NCBI GenBank assembly: GCA_902797065.1 | Contig: CADBRK010000085.1 | Coordinates: 1 to 33,991, forward strand | DNA length: 33,991 nucleotides | Direction: 5' to 3' | From: an uncultured Ruminococcus sp. | GTDB taxonomy: Bacteria; Bacillota; Clostridia; Oscillospirales; Acutalibacteraceae | Shown here: piece after piece, positions 15,545 through 24,542 of the stretch | How the letters are laid out: the number at the start of each line of letters is the position of its first letter | How positions within the stretch are numbered: the stretch's first letter is position 1 | Notes under the pieces: generated by a model | The model's database searches: none | What the model saw: the letters and a program-made list of their open reading frames with translations, nothing else | Told to the model about the DNA's origin: nothing | Program-made: the position numbers and the translations under genes

Positions 15545-16456
15545 ATGAATAATAATAAAAACACAGAACATGTCATTTCGGCTGCCGAAGCTTTGGGCTG
15601 CTGCGTAAAGCGTGACGAACCGCTGTCGAAGTACACTACATTCAAGATCGGCGGGGCTGCGTCTGCGGTTATCACTGTCGAGAGTATAACGGTGCTTTCT
15701 CAGCTGCTCGCACTTTGCAGAGAGCACGGTGTACAGCGCATGATAATCGGCAACGGCTCGAACCTTCTTGCGGATGACGACGGTTATGACGGCGTTGTCC
15801 TAAAGCTTGAAGGCGACTTCAAAAGCATCACTTCCGACGGCGAGATCGTCAGGTGCGGCTCGGGCGTTACTCTTGCGACGCTGTGCAAATTTGCGAGAGA
15901 TCACAGCCTCGGCGGAATAGAATTCGCATGGGGCATTCCGGGAACAGTCGGCGGCGCAGCGTTTATGAATGCAGGTGCGTACGGCGGAGAGATGAAGGAC
16001 GTTATTCTCTCCACATCATACATAACAAGCGACGGCATTACCGGATCATATGTCGGAGGAGAGAACGACTTTTCATACCGTCACAGCGTATATTCGGATA
16101 AAGATTACGTCATCACTGCTGTTACTTTTAAGCTTGCAGTCGATGATCCCGTGCTGATAAAGGAACGCATGGACGATTTCATGACACGAAGAAAAACAAA
16201 GCAGCCGCTTGATTACCCGAGCGCAGGCAGCGTTTTCAAACGCCCGGAAGGGTTCTATGCCGGTCAGCTGATCGAAGAATGCGGACTCAAAGGGTACAGT
16301 ATCGGAGGAGCGCAGGTAAGCGAAAAACACGCAGGATTTATTATCAACAAGGGCGGCGCAACGTGCAGCGACGTCTGCCGCCTGGTAGAACACATACAGA
16401 AAACCGTCAAAGAAAACAAAGGCGTCACGCTTGAATGCGAGATCAGAAGAATATAA
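15545..16456 (+). CDS. murB: UDP-N-acetylenolpyruvoylglucosamine reductase
   Basis: This is a 303-aa FAD enzyme that reduces UDP-GlcNAc-enolpyruvate to UDP-MurNAc, the second committed step of peptidoglycan synthesis. TTFKIGGAA is at about residues 31-39. FAD-binding GNGSNLLADD, FAWGIPGTVGGAAFMNAGAYGG and the active-site segment YPSAGSVFK (Ser as proton donor, type II MurB) follow. A final Glu lies in LECEIR. The third gene of the operon, it starts 31 nt after the PHP gene. Confidence 0.97.
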   Translation: MNNNKNTEHVISAAEALGCCVKRDEPLSKYTTFKIGGAASAVITVESITVLSQLLALCREHGVQRMIIGNGSNLLADDDGYDGVVLKLEGDFKSITSDGEIVRCGSGVTLATLCKFARDHSLGGIEFAWGIPGTVGGAAFMNAGAYGGEMKDVILSTSYITSDGITGSYVGGENDFSYRHSVYSDKDYVITAVTFKLAVDDPVLIKERMDDFMTRRKTKQPLDYPSAGSVFKRPEGFYAGQLIEECGLKGYSIGGAQVSEKHAGFIINKGGATCSDVCRLVEHIQKTVKENKGVTLECEIRRI

Positions 16457-16474
16457 TTTAAGGTAGTGATTTGT

Positions 16475-17341
16475 ATGGAGTTTATTATAGTAAGCGGTAT
16501 CTCGGGCGCGGGCAAAACGTCGGCTCTCCACGCCATGGAGGATATAGGCTTTTACTGCGTTGACAATATCCCGCCCGCACTTCTGAGTACTTTTTACGAG
16601 CTGTGCGATAAATCTTCGGATATGCGAATGAAGCGTATCGCCGTGGTCCTCGATATCCGTGTGGGTAATTTCTACGAGGAGTTCTCGGCGGCTGTCGCAA
16701 AGCTGAGGAAAGATAATTACCACTATAAGACGCTGTTCCTTGACGCAAGCAACGATGTTATCGTCAGACGGTTCCGCGCTACGAGAAGAAAACACCCGCT
16801 TTGCCCGGACGCGTCCATATACACTATAAGCGACGCTGTAGACCTGGAAAGAGGTCTGCTGATGAAGCTAAAGCAGTCTGCCGATTATCTGATAGATACT
16901 TCGTATCTTTCGAGCGCACAGCTTAAAGAGAGAATTTCGACTTTGTTCCTGGAAAACGAAATATCTGCGCTTGCCGTTACATGCGTATCGTTCGGATTCA
17001 AGTACGGAGTACCGACGGAAGCGGATATTATGTTCGACGTAAGGTGTCTGCCCAATCCGTTCTATATCGAAGAACTGAAATACAAAAACGGTCTTGACGC
17101 GCCTGTCAGGGATTATGTTATGAAGTGGGAGCAGACGCAGGGGCTGATGGCAAAGATGATAGATTACATAGACTACACGCTGCCGCTTTACGCAGACGAG
17201 GGCAAAGCCCAGCTTGTGATAGCGATCGGCTGTACGGGAGGAAAGCACCGTTCGGTTGCGCTCACGCAGGCTGTTTACGATCATCTGATAGAGAACAAGC
17301 ATAAAGTCAGCGTACATCACAGGGACATCGGAAAGGCTTAA
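16475..17341 (+). CDS. rapZ: RNase adapter/nucleotide-binding protein RapZ (YvcJ)
   Basis: This is a 288-aa P-loop protein. Walker A GISGAGKT is at residues 8-15, and LDASNDVIVRRFRATRRKHPL lies near residue 90. The C-terminal region reads FGFKYG, DVRCLPNP and IGCTGGKHRSVAL. In Gram-negatives RapZ steers RNase E degradation of GlmZ, a control on amino-sugar supply. In Gram-positives the homologue YvcJ affects competence and wall metabolism. Its place between murB and whiA fits a wall-linked role. ATG 16475 was chosen over GTG 16466 from conservation of MEFIIVSG. Confidence 0.96.
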   Translation: MEFIIVSGISGAGKTSALHAMEDIGFYCVDNIPPALLSTFYELCDKSSDMRMKRIAVVLDIRVGNFYEEFSAAVAKLRKDNYHYKTLFLDASNDVIVRRFRATRRKHPLCPDASIYTISDAVDLERGLLMKLKQSADYLIDTSYLSSAQLKERISTLFLENEISALAVTCVSFGFKYGVPTEADIMFDVRCLPNPFYIEELKYKNGLDAPVRDYVMKWEQTQGLMAKMIDYIDYTLPLYADEGKAQLVIAIGCTGGKHRSVALTQAVYDHLIENKHKVSVHHRDIGKA

Positions 17342-17352
17342 GGTGGATCTCA

Positions 17353-18279
17353 GTGTCTTTTTCATCGGAGACAAAAAAAGAATTAAGCGAAGCAAAACTC
17401 AACCCTCCCGAACTTGGGTGGGCTGAGGCGTACGGGCTGTTGCTGTTTGCAAAAAAATTTACGCCCAAAGAGATATATTTCCGTACGGAGAGCAAAGATG
17501 CTGCCAACCGCTTTGCGGATATTATTACATCTGAGACGGGCGCAATAGTCGAAATAAGCAAAACACTGTCGGCAAGAGGCAATGACAGTATAAAGTATAG
17601 GGTCGCTGTCGTTTCGGAGAATGACTGTGAGAAAGTGTTCTGCGAGTGCGGGCACAGCGTAACCGATATAAACCTCAGGATCAACAGAGCAAATATCGGC
17701 TTTGAGGTCTGTATGGGCGCATTCCTTCGAGGGGCGTTCCTTACATGCGGAAATGTTTCTTCACCCGAGACGGAATACAGGCTTGAGTTCTGCGTGAGGC
17801 ACAAGGTGCTTTCGGAGGAGCTTTGCAGGTTCATCGAAGAAGCGGGGGAGAGCGTTATCGGCAGGCGCATTACGCCGAAGATCTCTGTAAGACGTGGCAA
17901 TTATATAGTATATATCAAGGACAGCGAGGATATTTCCGATCTGCTCACGATGATGGGCGCAGGCGGCGCAAGCATGACGATCATGCAGGTCAAGATCCTG
18001 CGCAATGCCGAGAATAACCGTATCAGGGCGATAAATTCTCAGATCGCAAATACGGACAAAACGCTTTCGGCTGCGGCAAAACAGGTGCAAGCGATTGAAA
18101 TACTCCGTTCCGACGGACGTCTCGGCGAACTCAGCGACGAACTGAGAGAAGCCGCCGAGATGAGAGAGAGATACCCTCTCGTATCGCTGAAAGAATTATG
18201 TGAACATTTTGACAAGCCCATCAGCAAATCGGGGCTTAATCACCGATTGAATAAACTGATCGAGCTTGCGGGATTATAA
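17353..18279 (+). CDS. whiA: Sporulation/division regulator WhiA
   Basis: This is a 308-aa DNA-binding protein. The N-terminal half is the degenerate LAGLIDADG-like fold (KKELSEAK, RGAFLTCGNVSSPE, LEFCVRHKVLSEEL). The C-terminal part carries the WhiA helix-turn-helix, ending SKSGLNHRLNKLIELA. WhiA controls sporulation septation in Streptomyces and affects division and chromosome segregation in Bacillus. The start is GTG at 17353 behind AGGTGG. It comes 11 nt after rapZ, the usual order. Confidence 0.96.
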   Translation: MSFSSETKKELSEAKLNPPELGWAEAYGLLLFAKKFTPKEIYFRTESKDAANRFADIITSETGAIVEISKTLSARGNDSIKYRVAVVSENDCEKVFCECGHSVTDINLRINRANIGFEVCMGAFLRGAFLTCGNVSSPETEYRLEFCVRHKVLSEELCRFIEEAGESVIGRRITPKISVRRGNYIVYIKDSEDISDLLTMMGAGGASMTIMQVKILRNAENNRIRAINSQIANTDKTLSAAAKQVQAIEILRSDGRLGELSDELREAAEMRERYPLVSLKELCEHFDKPISKSGLNHRLNKLIELAGL

Positions 18280-18298
18280 TAAAAAGGAGATAATGACA

Positions 18299-19258
18299 AT
18301 GGGCTTATTTGATAAGTTTTCAAAGAAAAACACAGAAAAAGAAACAAAAGAGGAAACTAAAGAAGTCAAGGAAGAAGTAAAAGAGGAAGCTAAGGCTGAT
18401 GAGAACAAGGTCATAGATATTAATTCAAAGAGCAAGGAGGAAGATAACACTTCCGAGAAGCCGCAAACAACTCGCTTTACACTTGTTATCGACTGCATTA
18501 AGGAGCTTGACAACAACGAGGGCGTTATCGTGGGCGGCAATCTGCACGGTACGATCAACACGGGCGACAAGGTGTTCATACTGCACCCGATGTTCAAGGA
18601 GAGCAAGGTCATTTCGGTTGATGAGATCGAACTTCTCGAAGGCGAGAGCATAGGTGAGGGTGAAAAGGTTGACTTTGTCACCGATAAGCGTGTCGGGCTG
18701 AAACTGTCCGCAGTAACAGAAAAGGAAAAAGCGCCGAAGTATTCCGTCGTTACGAATATCATTCCCCAGCTTGCGATACATCCGACAAAGCCGCTTGACA
18801 ATCCGTTCCTGCTCGGACTTACATATGAATATCACCGCCTGATAAACGACAGAATGTTTGCCGATCTCTTTACATTCACCGTATTCTCGACCGGTTACCT
18901 TACTCCCGTAGAGCTTGAAAAGAAGCCTCTTGCAACGGAAAACGGCGCAATGAGGATCCCGCCGAACACAAAAGTCGGTTTCAAGCTGCTTACAAATCCC
19001 GAGGACAAAGACGAGAAGATGCTTGCGGTGTTCACGGACTTTGCCGCGCTCGGCAGATGGAAATCGCTTTTCGAGGGCGGAAAGACGCCTAATTCTATCG
19101 TTCTGAACTTCGACAAGTGCGCCGAGATAGGTCTTGCGCACAGCGGATATATCATCAATCCTTTCGGCCCTGCGCCGGTATTTGTGGCAAAGAACAATAT
19201 CGAGTACGCAAAACATATGAAGGCAGAGATGGATAAGAGGATAGCAGAGAAAAAATAA
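18299..19258 (+). CDS. SseB-domain protein with EF-Tu domain-2-like barrel
   Basis: This is a 319-aa cytosolic protein. Residues about 8-55 are a highly charged Lys/Glu repeat region (KEETKEV, KEEVKEE). Residues about 57-130 resemble the second domain of translation GTPases (FTLVIDCI..., GVIVGGNLHGTINTGDKVFIL). Residues about 200-310 resemble SseB (LAVFTDFAALGRWK, VLNFDKCAEIGL, SGYIINPFGPAPVFV). SseB-domain proteins are poorly understood. ATG 18299 is preferred because GGAGA ends 8 nt upstream; the ATG two codons earlier is too close. It is last in the hprK operon, 19 nt after whiA and before a strong terminator. The barrel call is by eye only. Confidence 0.75.
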   Translation: MGLFDKFSKKNTEKETKEETKEVKEEVKEEAKADENKVIDINSKSKEEDNTSEKPQTTRFTLVIDCIKELDNNEGVIVGGNLHGTINTGDKVFILHPMFKESKVISVDEIELLEGESIGEGEKVDFVTDKRVGLKLSAVTEKEKAPKYSVVTNIIPQLAIHPTKPLDNPFLLGLTYEYHRLINDRMFADLFTFTVFSTGYLTPVELEKKPLATENGAMRIPPNTKVGFKLLTNPEDKDEKMLAVFTDFAALGRWKSLFEGGKTPNSIVLNFDKCAEIGLAHSGYIINPFGPAPVFVAKNNIEYAKHMKAEMDKRIAEKK

Positions 19259-19269
19259 TCTGAAAAATC

Positions 19270-19296
19270 AAGGAGGGCATTGTGACCCTCCTTTTG
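19270..19296 (+). terminator. Terminator of the hprK-whiA operon
   Basis: Stem AAGGAGGG (19270-19277) pairs with CCCTCCTT (19286-19293) and continues into TTTTG. Confidence 0.85.
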
Positions 19297-19309
19297 CTTT
19301 GATTATGAT

Positions 19310-19341
19310 AAAAAAAGGGGCGCTTCGGTGAAAAGCGTCCC
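19310..19341 (-). terminator. Terminator of the surface-polymer operon
   Basis: GGGGCGCTT (19317-19325) pairs with AAGCGTCCC (19333-19341), with one wobble pair. On the minus strand the stem is followed by T7. It is 10 nt past the stop codon of the minus-strand gene and back-to-back with the + strand terminator. Confidence 0.85.
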
Positions 19342-19350
19342 TTAAATATA

Positions 19351-22032
19351 TTATTTATCTGCAAGTCTGAGAACATCTTCGTATACTCTCTTACAGCTGT
19401 CCTCGTCAAAGAACGGATAGAATTCTTCGATCCTTTTGATGTACTTATCGCTGTTTTTGCAGTCGTTCTCGATGTATTTGCACACGGCATTTACCGTGCT
19501 TTCGAGATCGCGGCATACAGGACCGAATCCGTTGTCGTCGTAGCTGAAATAACCCTCGGAATAAGAGTGACCTTTGAAGAACGCTTCTTTATCGAACTGC
19601 GAGTATACAACAGGCTTTTTCAGATAGCCGAAGTCAAAGAATACGCTGGAATAGTCGGTGACGAGAAGCGCGCTTTCGGCAAACTGAGTCTGATAATCAA
19701 CATATCCGTGGTTTACCTTGAAAACATCGTTCTCGGTAAAGTCAACGTACTGCTCCGTGAACAGCGGATGCAGGCAGAATAGACCTTCATAGCCGTTCTT
19801 CTTCATGCATTCAACAAGCTTGGGGTTGTTGATAAGTCCGTTATAGAATTTAAAGAAATCGCTTTCCTTAAACTTATCGTAGTACACGCTGGTATCTGTT
19901 TTGGGATCAACGCACTTGTAGAGAGATTTTCTCCATGTCGGAATGATAAGTATCTTCTTCTTGACATTCTTGCTCATTCTTGTGAGATTATCAAATCTCG
20001 GGAATCCCGTAAGCCTTACCTCTTCTTCGGTATAGAAGTATTCCCCGTCAATAATCGATCTGTACTCGGGCTTACCTGCCGTAACGAAAAGCTTTATGTT
20101 CTTGTTTGTCTTGTTGAGCCAGCCTGAGATGTCGTCTTTTGTTATTCCGTGCTGAAGGAACACAAAGTTGAAGTTGAACAGATCGGACATACAGAGTCTG
20201 TCGCCGCCGTAGGGGTTAAGAACGTATTCGCTTGCCTGAGACGAAATGACGTTTTCGCTCTGGAGAGTCATAAGTCTGAACTTTGCGGTACCGAAATCTA
20301 TGATCTTGCCGATTTTTGACATTCTCTCATAGTCCTCGCTGTCCTTCTGAAGAACAAAGTACGGCTTGATGCCCCTGTGCTTTATACTCTGAACATATTT
20401 GAAGAAGTGCTCGCCGTTATCGCCTGCTTTGTTGGGTCTGTCAGAGATAAGCCATACGTGCTTGTTGAACGGACGCATCAGGAAGTAGAGCAGACGGTGT
20501 TTTATCAGATAGCCTCGCTTTATTCTCCTGAGATGAGACCAGTACTGAAGCTCGTACTTCAAATGCCTTCTCTTTTTATAAGGAATAACTTTAAGCGTTT
20601 TACCGACTCTTTTCAGGATATAATCGCCCGTGCAGTAGTATCCGAAATCTTTGCCGAGCGTCGGGATATGGGCAAATTTACCCATTTCAACATATATCCT
20701 GGTAATGTAGGTATCCTTATATTTCAGGAAGAATTCAATGCTGTCTTCTCTGCCTTTTTTTACGGGTATCGCAAACTTAAAGCCCTTGCCGTCAAAAGCT
20801 TTAAGCCCCATGATCGGCGTGTCGTACTTTTCGGTGAGGTACAGCTCGGGTGTGTACTCTTTTCCGTTTACCGTCGCATAGAAAGAATAATCCGCACGAT
20901 CAAGGAAGAGATTGTCTTTTCCTTCGATGTACAGCACGTCGTCCTGAATTTCCATAAAAGTGAAAATGAGCAGCGATCTCACTTCGAGAAGATTCATCAC
21001 GATAATATTATTGAAGAACAGCTTTCCGTGATCGTATTCAAGTTCTTTGGTAATATCTCTCCGGTATTTAATGCCGAGAGCATATACCTTCGCTCCGACA
21101 CCCATATTCTTCTGAGTGAGAATGATCCTGTCGTCAATTTCGAGAAGTAGACTGTTAATGATGCTTTTGTACTGCTCCAATTTCTCGTTGGTAAGCATAC
21201 CTTTCAGGTCTTTGCCGAGTCTCCAACGCAGATCATACATTACGATGTACTGAATGAACTCGAGAACACGGCCGTAACGCTTTTTGGACTGTTCGATAAG
21301 ATCCTTATGGAAATACTTCGGCGAATCGAAATAATAGCTGTCGGATTTCAGCTCGTTCTGGAGAGCCGAGCTTTCGTCGCTTCTTTTTCTGTAAAGGTGA
21401 ACAGCCTCGCGGATAACGCCGAGTTTGCACTTGTCGAGAATGATCGAGTTGATAAACTGAGAGTCCTCGCCGTATTTAAGATTAGTCGAGAATCTGATGT
21501 CACCGATAGCCGAGGCTTTTATAAATGCGCCTGTAACGTCCATCTGGATCATTTCGTAGTAGGTGAGGAGATCAACGACTCTGGTGCTGCTGAATTTATA
21601 GTCAAGGTAGTGATAGCCCGTTGTTGCATCAAAAAACTGTTTTCTTGCACCTACAACGTCTATCTGATCCTGGTTTTCTTCAAAGAAATCATATACGAGC
21701 TTAAACGCGTCCTTCTTCCAGCAGTCGTCGGAGTCAAGGAAGTTTACGTATTTTCCCTCGATGTATTTTATGCCGTTATTCCTTGCGGAGCTTACGCCGC
21801 CGTTTTCCTGAAGAACATATACGATATTATCGGGGTACTTGCTCTGATATTTCTTGCATATCTCTTCGCTGTTGTCGGGGCTTCCGTCGTTGACAAATAT
21901 TATCTGAATATTCTCCTTGAATCCGATTGTCTGAGCGATTACAGAATCTACGGTTTCTTTCAGATATTTCTCTACATTGTAAACCGGTATAACTACCGAA
22001 AACTTGAATTTGTAATCGTTTTTGTTTGACAT
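19351..22032 (-). CDS. GT2 glycosyltransferase fused to CDP-glycerol glycerophosphotransferase
   Basis: This is an 893-aa bifunctional enzyme predicted to build a teichoic-acid-like or other glycerol/ribitol-phosphate surface polymer. Residues about 10-230 are a GT-A domain (FSVVIPVYNVEKYL, FVNDGSPDN, SARNNG, LDSDDCW near 99). A beta-rich linker of unclear role follows to about residue 500. The C-terminal third is a TagF/TarL-type domain with HGITKDDI near residue 628, TGFPRFDNL, IIPTWRKS and VTDYSSVFFDFG near residue 792. The catalytic His residues of the family are retained. The start ATG has AAGGAG 7 nt upstream. It lies 15 nt after the Stealth gene, in the same operon. Confidence 0.92.
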   Translation of the reverse strand: MSNKNDYKFKFSVVIPVYNVEKYLKETVDSVIAQTIGFKENIQIIFVNDGSPDNSEEICKKYQSKYPDNIVYVLQENGGVSSARNNGIKYIEGKYVNFLDSDDCWKKDAFKLVYDFFEENQDQIDVVGARKQFFDATTGYHYLDYKFSSTRVVDLLTYYEMIQMDVTGAFIKASAIGDIRFSTNLKYGEDSQFINSIILDKCKLGVIREAVHLYRKRSDESSALQNELKSDSYYFDSPKYFHKDLIEQSKKRYGRVLEFIQYIVMYDLRWRLGKDLKGMLTNEKLEQYKSIINSLLLEIDDRIILTQKNMGVGAKVYALGIKYRRDITKELEYDHGKLFFNNIIVMNLLEVRSLLIFTFMEIQDDVLYIEGKDNLFLDRADYSFYATVNGKEYTPELYLTEKYDTPIMGLKAFDGKGFKFAIPVKKGREDSIEFFLKYKDTYITRIYVEMGKFAHIPTLGKDFGYYCTGDYILKRVGKTLKVIPYKKRRHLKYELQYWSHLRRIKRGYLIKHRLLYFLMRPFNKHVWLISDRPNKAGDNGEHFFKYVQSIKHRGIKPYFVLQKDSEDYERMSKIGKIIDFGTAKFRLMTLQSENVISSQASEYVLNPYGGDRLCMSDLFNFNFVFLQHGITKDDISGWLNKTNKNIKLFVTAGKPEYRSIIDGEYFYTEEEVRLTGFPRFDNLTRMSKNVKKKILIIPTWRKSLYKCVDPKTDTSVYYDKFKESDFFKFYNGLINNPKLVECMKKNGYEGLFCLHPLFTEQYVDFTENDVFKVNHGYVDYQTQFAESALLVTDYSSVFFDFGYLKKPVVYSQFDKEAFFKGHSYSEGYFSYDDNGFGPVCRDLESTVNAVCKYIENDCKNSDKYIKRIEEFYPFFDEDSCKRVYEDVLRLADK

Positions 22033-22047
22033 GCGATACTCCTTTTA

Positions 22048-23058
22048 TTACTTTTCAAAGCTTGATTTATCGGGAAGAAGTTTTGTAAACGAATCTATTA
22101 CCTGCTGTTTTTGTTTTTCAAAGTCGGATGTGTTTATCGTATCATTAACGCAGATCTGCTTATATCTGCCTTTCTCTATTGATCTGAGCAGCTCGTCAAA
22201 GAGGGAATCTGTGATGTGGAAACATCTTCCGCCCTTTGTGCTTTTCGGGATCGGAATTCCTTCCGCAAGCTGCCAGTATTTTATAAGCCACTGATTGCAG
22301 TTGTTCTTTGTGCGGAACTTATCGCTGCATGTTTCGTCAAGAACATCTCCTTCAATATCCCAGACCGTTTCGTAGGTACTTTTCAAAAAGTTGCTCGGAA
22401 GATGATTGTAGTACATTCCCGGGAACCACGGCCACATACTCAGGGCGATGGTCTTGATATTTCTCTTTATACCGTTTGCGGGGGTGTACCATTTGAAGAA
22501 ATGCTTTTTCATGACCTGCGTGCGTACAAAATGTGTGTTGATAAGCTCGATGTCGTTGCCGTTGAAGAAACCTGCGCTCTTTTTCCTGAAAAAGATGCAG
22601 TCTAAAGCGTATGTATCGCGGGGACGTCCGTCCTTGAAAAAGTCTTCGGGCTTAACGGGTGCGGTTATGAACATATCGTCGTTGAAATACACAAACTGCT
22701 CGGCAAGCCCTTCGATCCTGTGGAGATTCAGCTCAATGGTATTTGCGTTGAAGGTAGGCAGATATTTCTCGGGTATATAGTCTTTGTGATTAACAACATT
22801 AAGCTTCGGGTTGTCCGTATTCAGCCACGGGGGAAGATGTCCCCATGTGACGAAGTGGATCTTGTTTACCCACGGCGCAAACTTCTCGACACCTCTGAAC
22901 CAGAACTGGAGATTATCCCAGCTTCTGTATCGTATCTCGGTGCTGTCACCCGTTTTATTCGATTTGTCGTATAAATTCTTTTCTTTCTGCCACTCGGGAT
23001 CGTTTCCGTCGACCCAGATAATAACAAAATCAATTTTATCCAAGATCTTCACCACCAT
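22048..23058 (-). CDS. Stealth-family sugar-phosphate transferase
   Basis: This is a 336-aa enzyme. Stealth conserved regions appear in order: DFVIIWVDGNDPEW (CR1, residues 9-22), YRSWDNLQFWFRGVEKFAPW (CR2), IHFVTWGHLPPWLN, then EGLAEQFVYFNDDMF (CR3), and a late His-containing CR4-like part. Stealth proteins transfer hexose-1-phosphate or similar to capsule or surface glycans. ATG 23058 has no ribosome site. A TTG at codon 6 (23043) has GGTGG about 8 nt upstream and may be the true start, giving 331 aa and leaving all motifs intact. It is the first gene of a two-gene operon with the GT2/TagF fusion. Confidence 0.88.
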   Translation of the reverse strand: MVVKILDKIDFVIIWVDGNDPEWQKEKNLYDKSNKTGDSTEIRYRSWDNLQFWFRGVEKFAPWVNKIHFVTWGHLPPWLNTDNPKLNVVNHKDYIPEKYLPTFNANTIELNLHRIEGLAEQFVYFNDDMFITAPVKPEDFFKDGRPRDTYALDCIFFRKKSAGFFNGNDIELINTHFVRTQVMKKHFFKWYTPANGIKRNIKTIALSMWPWFPGMYYNHLPSNFLKSTYETVWDIEGDVLDETCSDKFRTKNNCNQWLIKYWQLAEGIPIPKSTKGGRCFHITDSLFDELLRSIEKGRYKQICVNDTINTSDFEKQKQQVIDSFTKLLPDKSSFEK

Positions 23059-23062
23059 TGTT

Positions 23063-23132
23063 AAAAACCGGACGGTATGAAAACGACTGCTTTAATTGAA
23101 GAAAAACCGCATCACACATAACCGCCCGTTTT
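23063..23132 (-). other. Leader hairpin of the surface-polymer operon
   Basis: On the minus strand AAAACGGGCGGTTATG (23132-23117) can pair with CATACCGTCCGGTTTT (23079-23064), with two bulges and one wobble, and is followed by a U-run. It fills most of the about 90-nt leader and ends just before the first start codon, as an attenuator or start-occluding hairpin would. Function inferred. Confidence 0.4.
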
Positions 23133-23154
23133 AAATCTATTGCGTACTTTGTTC

Positions 23155-23183
23155 ATTATATCATATTTGATGATTGTGTACAA
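23155..23183 (-). promoter_or_regulatory. Promoter of the Stealth/TagF operon
   Basis: Read on the minus strand: TTGTAC (23183-23178), 17 bp, TATAAT (23160-23155). Predicted transcript start is near 23148, about 90 nt before the coding sequence. Confidence 0.75.
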
Positions 23184-23285
23184 TTAGCAAATACTACAAG
23201 AAATTTTAGAAATATTGCTCAATTATCATTTTTTCCTTATATGATTCGACAAAATCATGATGAAAATACTGTGCGGAAACACAAA

Positions 23286-24359
23286 TTATACAGCTTTTTT
23301 TCGACATGCGCCGAGCTTATTTTTGTACAGCGAACAGAGCTTTTCTATGGGTATATGTATGACTGCGGCGGCAGGTATCGAAATAACAAGCACCGACAGC
23401 GTAAATACAGGTTCATCTGTATTCAGAATGCTTATTTTTTGGACGATCTCTATTATCAGACCGTGGAGCAGGTACAGTTCAAGCGAGAATACGCCGATCT
23501 TGTTCATCAGAGTGTTTCCGGAAAAATCAACCTTCATGCATATAAGAGGTATAAACACCGCCATCGCAAACGAAAAAAAGAGCGTGATAAAATAGTTTAT
23601 ACCGCTGCCCCTTTTCGTGGATGCCTTCGCCGCATATAAAGCCGCTATCAGCGCAAGGTTTATAATCAGCGGCAGTGTGTAATGCTTTTTGAGAGCTTTC
23701 AGGATTTTCTTTTCACAGACAGACAGTACGACGCCCGCCCAGAAGCAGGGAGCTGTGTTGTACCACCACATGCCGTAGTGCAATCTCCGGCACATCAGCA
23801 TATATATAATAACTCCGGTCAGATTGCCGATCATAAACAGTACGGTCTTATTCTTTGTGAAAAACAGCTTCGCATTTATGTAGTACACGATATACAGATA
23901 GATGATCGCAAGGATATACCACGAGTTCTTTACGATCGGATCGCCGTTATAAAGCGAGATCAGCGCTTTTTGTATCGTGCAGCCGTTTGCGAAATGCTCG
24001 TACAGATAATATATCACAAAGAAAATGACATAAGGAATAACGATCACACCGAGACGCTTGGGGATAAACCCTTTCAGGTATGCTTCACGCTTCGTTTTGA
24101 GCTGCACGGTGAGTCCGTACCCCGATATGATAAAAAAGCCCGCTGTGCCGAGAACACCGAAATGGTACAGCCTGTCAAATAAAAACCCGCCTTCGGTTAT
24201 GTTTGAAATATGGTGAAGAACAACTACAACGGCAAATATTCCCCTTAATGCCCTGCACTGTCCGGGCGAAAAATAGTCGTCTGCGAATTGCTTGCCCGGC
24301 TTTTTTATTTTGAGGCGGTACAATACAGTCATTATAAATAACGCTATGAATATATCCAT
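23286..24359 (-). CDS. Acyltransferase family 3 membrane protein
   Basis: This is a 357-aa polytopic protein with about ten hydrophobic segments. The family hallmark is the N-terminal RALRGIFAVVVVLHH (residues about 35-50), whose His is the putative catalytic base, followed by GFFIISGYGLT and the basic PKRLGVIVIPY. Such proteins O-acetylate or otherwise acylate surface glycans, peptidoglycan or teichoic acids. Proximity to the Stealth/TagF operon suggests modification of that polymer (inference). ATG 24359 has AAGGGG about 10 nt upstream. It is transcribed alone from the promoter at 24571-24543 through a 177-nt leader that carries a terminator-like hairpin. Confidence 0.88.
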   Translation of the reverse strand: MDIFIALFIMTVLYRLKIKKPGKQFADDYFSPGQCRALRGIFAVVVVLHHISNITEGGFLFDRLYHFGVLGTAGFFIISGYGLTVQLKTKREAYLKGFIPKRLGVIVIPYVIFFVIYYLYEHFANGCTIQKALISLYNGDPIVKNSWYILAIIYLYIVYYINAKLFFTKNKTVLFMIGNLTGVIIYMLMCRRLHYGMWWYNTAPCFWAGVVLSVCEKKILKALKKHYTLPLIINLALIAALYAAKASTKRGSGINYFITLFFSFAMAVFIPLICMKVDFSGNTLMNKIGVFSLELYLLHGLIIEIVQKISILNTDEPVFTLSVLVISIPAAAVIHIPIEKLCSLYKNKLGACRKKAV

Positions 24360-24470
24360 TTCTCTGTTATCCCCTTAAAATCGGCTTGATGTGATTTTTT
24401 CGATCATATTATGCTATGCGTTACTACGCAGGAATTCGGGTATTCGCAAAAAATGTTCCGTACGCTGCCG

Positions 24471-24511
24471 CATAAAAATAAAGCGGAACAACTCTCCGTG
24501 TGTTCCGCTTT
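24471..24511 (-). terminator. Terminator-like hairpin in the leader of the acyltransferase gene
   Basis: A perfect 11-bp stem, AAAGCGGAACA / TGTTCCGCTTT (24480-24490 and 24501-24511), is followed on the minus strand by ATTTTTATG. A second copy of CGGAACA appears further down the same leader (24460-24454), so the right arm could pair with either copy. It sits about 25 nt after the predicted transcript start and about 110 nt before the gene. The rest of 24360-24470 holds no ORF that I can support. Confidence 0.75.
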
Positions 24512-24542
24512 GAGTAATTATTATTACCCTCAAACTATACCT

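Noticed and set aside
20377..21150. 257-aa open frame on the + strand inside the GT2/TagF gene
   Set aside because: It is a shadow of a well-supported minus-strand coding sequence. No family motif or ribosome site is visible.
21307..22029. 240-aa open frame on the + strand opposite the GT-A domain
   Set aside because: The minus-strand frame carries all the glycosyltransferase motifs; this one shows none.
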